A stretch of 8,649 nt of DNA from JBCCRH01 sp039208045 (GTDB taxonomy: Bacteria > Bacteroidota > Bacteroidia > Chitinophagales > Saprospiraceae). The notes beneath the pieces are model-generated. The model searched no databases. It saw only the letters and a program-made list of their open reading frames with translations, and was not told the DNA's origin. The position numbers and the translations under genes were made by a program. The stretch is taken from the NCBI GenBank assembly GCA_039208045.1, contig JBCCRH010000264.1:1-8649 (forward strand), read 5' to 3'. This document shows, in pieces, positions 6,831 through 8,649 of the stretch (its first letter is position 1; each line of letters opens with the position of its first letter).

Positions 6831-6895
6831 AATTATTATAACTTTATCCATAGCATTATTCGATTCGAACAATTTTATTTGGTCTTTAGAATTGT

Positions 6896-7279
6896 ATGAA
6901 ACTAAGAGCATCTACAAAAGTATTATTAGTCGATGATGAACCCAATATCCTCGTTGCCTTAGAATTTTTGGTAACTAAAGAAGGATATCAGGTGTATAAA
7001 GCTTCCAATGGGAAAGAAGCGCTAGAGCGCATGTATACCATTGTTCCAGATATTGTCGTGCTAGATGTGATGATGCCCGAAATGGATGGGTTTGAAGTCG
7101 CAAAAGCTATCCGAACAGATGTACAATTTTCCGATACCAAGATTGTTTTTCTTACTGCAAAAGGAACCCAACAGGATCGTTTTCGCGGATACGATAATGG
7201 AGCAGAAGTATACATCACCAAGCCATTTGATAATGATGAATTAATCAACACCTTAAATGAGACAGTAGCCTACGGCTGA
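6896..7279 (+). CDS. Single-domain response regulator (CheY-like receiver)
   Basis: A 127-residue protein consisting of one complete receiver domain. The acidic pocket is Asp13-Asp14, the phospho-acceptor is Asp57 in VLDVMMPEMDGFE, the switch residue is Thr87 in FLTAKG, and the conserved Lys109-Pro110 (TKPF) is present, so it should accept phosphate and switch. It ends 17 residues after Lys109, with no room for a DNA-binding or enzymatic output domain. Placed 108 bases after the transporter-kinase and 60 bases before acs, it is the obvious phosphotransfer partner of that kinase, which has no receiver of its own. CrbR and CbrB partners in proteobacteria carry DNA-binding domains, so here the signal must act through protein contact, a further relay, or a separate transcription factor. 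The ATG at 6896 gives a basic leader (MKLRASTK) before the first strand; the leader has no Shine-Dalgarno. Confidence 0.93.
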   Translation: MKLRASTKVLLVDDEPNILVALEFLVTKEGYQVYKASNGKEALERMYTIVPDIVVLDVMMPEMDGFEVAKAIRTDVQFSDTKIVFLTAKGTQQDRFRGYDNGAEVYITKPFDNDELINTLNETVAYG

Positions 7280-7288
7280 TATTTTTTT
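7267..7288 (+). terminator. Possible weak terminator at the end of the response regulator gene
   Basis: AGCC (7267-7270) and GGCT (7274-7277) form a short stem with a TAC loop, extended by one U-G wobble, and a run of seven Ts follows at 7282-7288. The stem is very short and overlaps the stop codon, so termination would be partial at best. Confidence 0.25.
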
Positions 7289-7298
7289 GCATAAACAA

Positions 7299-7316
7299 AT
7301 ATAATTATATAGATAT
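7299..7316. promoter_or_regulatory. AT-rich palindrome upstream of acs
   Basis: ATATAATTATAT (7299-7310) is a perfect 12-base palindrome 29 bases before the acs ATG. It is overlapped by TATATAGATAT (7306-7316), whose reverse complement also occurs at 8-18, upstream of the porin gene. It may be part of a promoter or an operator. Low complexity makes chance a serious alternative, and no good TAnnTTTG element was found in this leader. Confidence 0.25.
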
Positions 7317-7339
7317 ATAGAAAATAAAATTCAAAAATC

Positions 7340-8649
7340 ATGACCTTACAAATCAAGTCGCTAGACGAATACCAATCGGAGTACAAAAGAAGCATTGACA
7401 ACCCGGAGGGATTCTGGGAAGAACAAGCCAATACTTTTAGCTGGCGCAAAAAATGGGACAAAGTGCTGGAGTGGAATTTTAAAGAACCTGACGTCAAGTG
7501 GTTTGTAGGTGGTAAGCTCAATATCACTGAAAACTGCCTAGATCGCCACCTCGAAACCAGAGGCGATCAAACTGCTATTCTTTTTGAGCCAAATGACCCA
7601 AATGATCCTGTACAGACTTATTCTTACAAAGAGTTACACGCTGCGGTTTGCAAAACAGCCAATGCGCTTAAGGCAAATGGGATTGAAAAAGGAGATCGCG
7701 TCTGTTTCTACATGCCGATGGTGCCGGAATTAGCTATTGCAGTACTGGCTTGCGCGCGTATTGGTGCGGTACACTCCGTCGTATTTGCAGGTTTTTCGGC
7801 ACAGGCACTAGCTGACCGGATCAAAGATGCTACCTGTAAAATGGTGATCTGCTCTGATTTTAACAATCGTGGCCCCAAGCACATACCCGTAAAGAAAGTG
7901 GTAGATGACGCCCTAGCGATGGGCTGCGACAGCATAGAAACGGTGCTCGTACACAAAAATACGGGCCATGACATTCCAATGGTGGAAGGTCGCGATAAGT
8001 GGTGGCATGAAGAAGTAGACCCACAATCGCCGGACTGCCCAGCTACAGAGATGGATTCAGAAGATATGCTCTTTATCCTCTACACCTCTGGTTCTACTGG
8101 AAAGCCTAAAGGGGTCGTGCATACGTGTGGTGGCTATATGGTGTATACTTGCTTTAGTTTTAAAAATGTCTTCCAATACCAAGACGGTGATGTGTACTGG
8201 TGTACGGCAGATATTGGGTGGATTACCGGGCACTCTTATATCGTATATGGGCCACTTCTGGCAGGTGCAACCACTATCATGTTTGAAGGGGTTCCCACTT
8301 ATCCGGATGCTGGGCGCTTCTGGGCAGCAGTAGAAAAGCACAAGGTTAACCAATTCTACACCGCTCCTACTGCCATCCGAGCGCTGATGGCGCAGGGGGA
8401 TAAATACACCGAGGGCTATGATTTGAGTTCCCTCAAAGTGCTGGGCAGTGTGGGCGAGCCCATTAATGAAGAAGCCTGGGTATGGTATGATGAAAAAATA
8501 GGTAAGGGCAATGCACCTATTGTTGATACGTGGTGGCAAACGGAAACTGGAGGTATTATGATCACCCCGCTTCCTGGAATTACCGATACCAAACCTTGTT
8601 TTGCCTCTTATCCGATGCCAGGCATCCAGCCGGTTTTGCTTGACGCAAA
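7340..8649 (+). CDS. acs: Acetyl-CoA synthetase (AMP-forming), 3' end outside the window
   Basis: Acs converts acetate, ATP and CoA to acetyl-CoA via acetyl-AMP in the cytosol. The first 436 codons are present; the family is about 630-650 residues, so roughly the last 200, including the C-terminal hinge domain and its regulatory acetylated lysine, lie beyond the window. The N-terminal block FWEEQANTFSWRKKW and VKWFVGGKLNITENCLDRHL is typical. The ATP/AMP motif YTSGSTGKPKG is at residues 248-258, GWITGHS at 293-299, GSVGEP at 369-374 and WWQTETGG at 398-405. By counting against Salmonella Acs, the acyl-pocket residues Val310, Thr311, Val386 and Trp414 correspond to Ile295, Thr296, Val371 and Trp399; the retained Trp indicates acetate (perhaps propionate) rather than longer acids. 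It follows the response regulator by 60 AT-rich bases and starts after an A-rich leader at the ATG at 7340. Identification is firm; the reading frame is open to the window edge. Confidence 0.97.
   Translation, partial: MTLQIKSLDEYQSEYKRSIDNPEGFWEEQANTFSWRKKWDKVLEWNFKEPDVKWFVGGKLNITENCLDRHLETRGDQTAILFEPNDPNDPVQTYSYKELHAAVCKTANALKANGIEKGDRVCFYMPMVPELAIAVLACARIGAVHSVVFAGFSAQALADRIKDATCKMVICSDFNNRGPKHIPVKKVVDDALAMGCDSIETVLVHKNTGHDIPMVEGRDKWWHEEVDPQSPDCPATEMDSEDMLFILYTSGSTGKPKGVVHTCGGYMVYTCFSFKNVFQYQDGDVYWCTADIGWITGHSYIVYGPLLAGATTIMFEGVPTYPDAGRFWAAVEKHKVNQFYTAPTAIRALMAQGDKYTEGYDLSSLKVLGSVGEPINEEAWVWYDEKIGKGNAPIVDTWWQTETGGIMITPLPGITDTKPCFASYPMPGIQPVLLDA

Noticed and set aside
6887..6894. TAGAATTG as a -7 promoter element for the response regulator
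   Set aside because: It is a 7-of-8 match, but it lies one base before the ATG, so transcription would start inside the gene.
7591..7608. Tandem 9-base near-duplication (CCAAATGAC/CCAAATGAT) in acs
   Set aside because: It encodes an NDPNDP stretch that fits the usual EPNDPN-type segment of Acs proteins, so it is not a recent expansion.
8057..8539. 160-codon open frame on the minus strand
   Set aside because: It lies wholly inside the well-conserved acs frame, has no recognisable domain, and its composition is that of an antisense shadow.

Overview
The window reads as a bacterial chromosome segment from the phylum Bacteroidota. A member of the Saprospiria (Lewinella/Haliscomenobacter-like) is my best guess, inferred from protein style and not proven. 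All genes lie on the + strand. Start codons follow A-rich leaders with no convincing Shine-Dalgarno sequence, and one clear TAnnTTTG -7 element is present; both are usual in Bacteroidota. There is no mobile element, tRNA, rRNA or CRISPR array, and no gene-free stretch longer than about 110 bases.

Layout. Region A (79-3735) holds an outer-membrane porin-like protein, a DUF4212 small symporter subunit, a large sodium:solute symporter of the VC_2705/ActP-like type, and an 81-residue two-helix membrane protein of unknown function. A dispersed-repeat-like palindrome (3734-3764) and an intrinsic terminator (3786-3823) close this region. A strong hairpin (3441-3469) separates the symporter from the 81-residue gene. 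Region B (3847-7279) holds a 69-residue membrane protein placed 7 bases ahead of a sensor that fuses an SLC5-type transporter domain, a STAC linker and a histidine kinase. A stand-alone receiver-domain response regulator follows. Region C (7340 to the window end) is the first two thirds of acetyl-CoA synthetase (acs), cut by the window edge.

How the genes probably work together. Together they look like one module for a short-chain carboxylate, most likely acetate: passage through the outer membrane (porin), Na+-coupled uptake (DUF4212 + symporter), sensing by a transporter-kinase (CrbS/CbrA-like), signalling through a receiver protein, and activation to acetyl-CoA (Acs). In gammaproteobacteria the CrbS/CrbR pair controls acs, so the synteny supports the same logic here. 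The response regulator has no DNA-binding domain, so the output step must differ. The functional link is inference from family knowledge and gene order. The domains and motifs are read from the sequence.

Least understood parts: the two tiny membrane proteins (3490-3735 and 3847-4056), the output-less response regulator, and an apparent overlap of a promoter -7 element with the terminator at 3778-3823.
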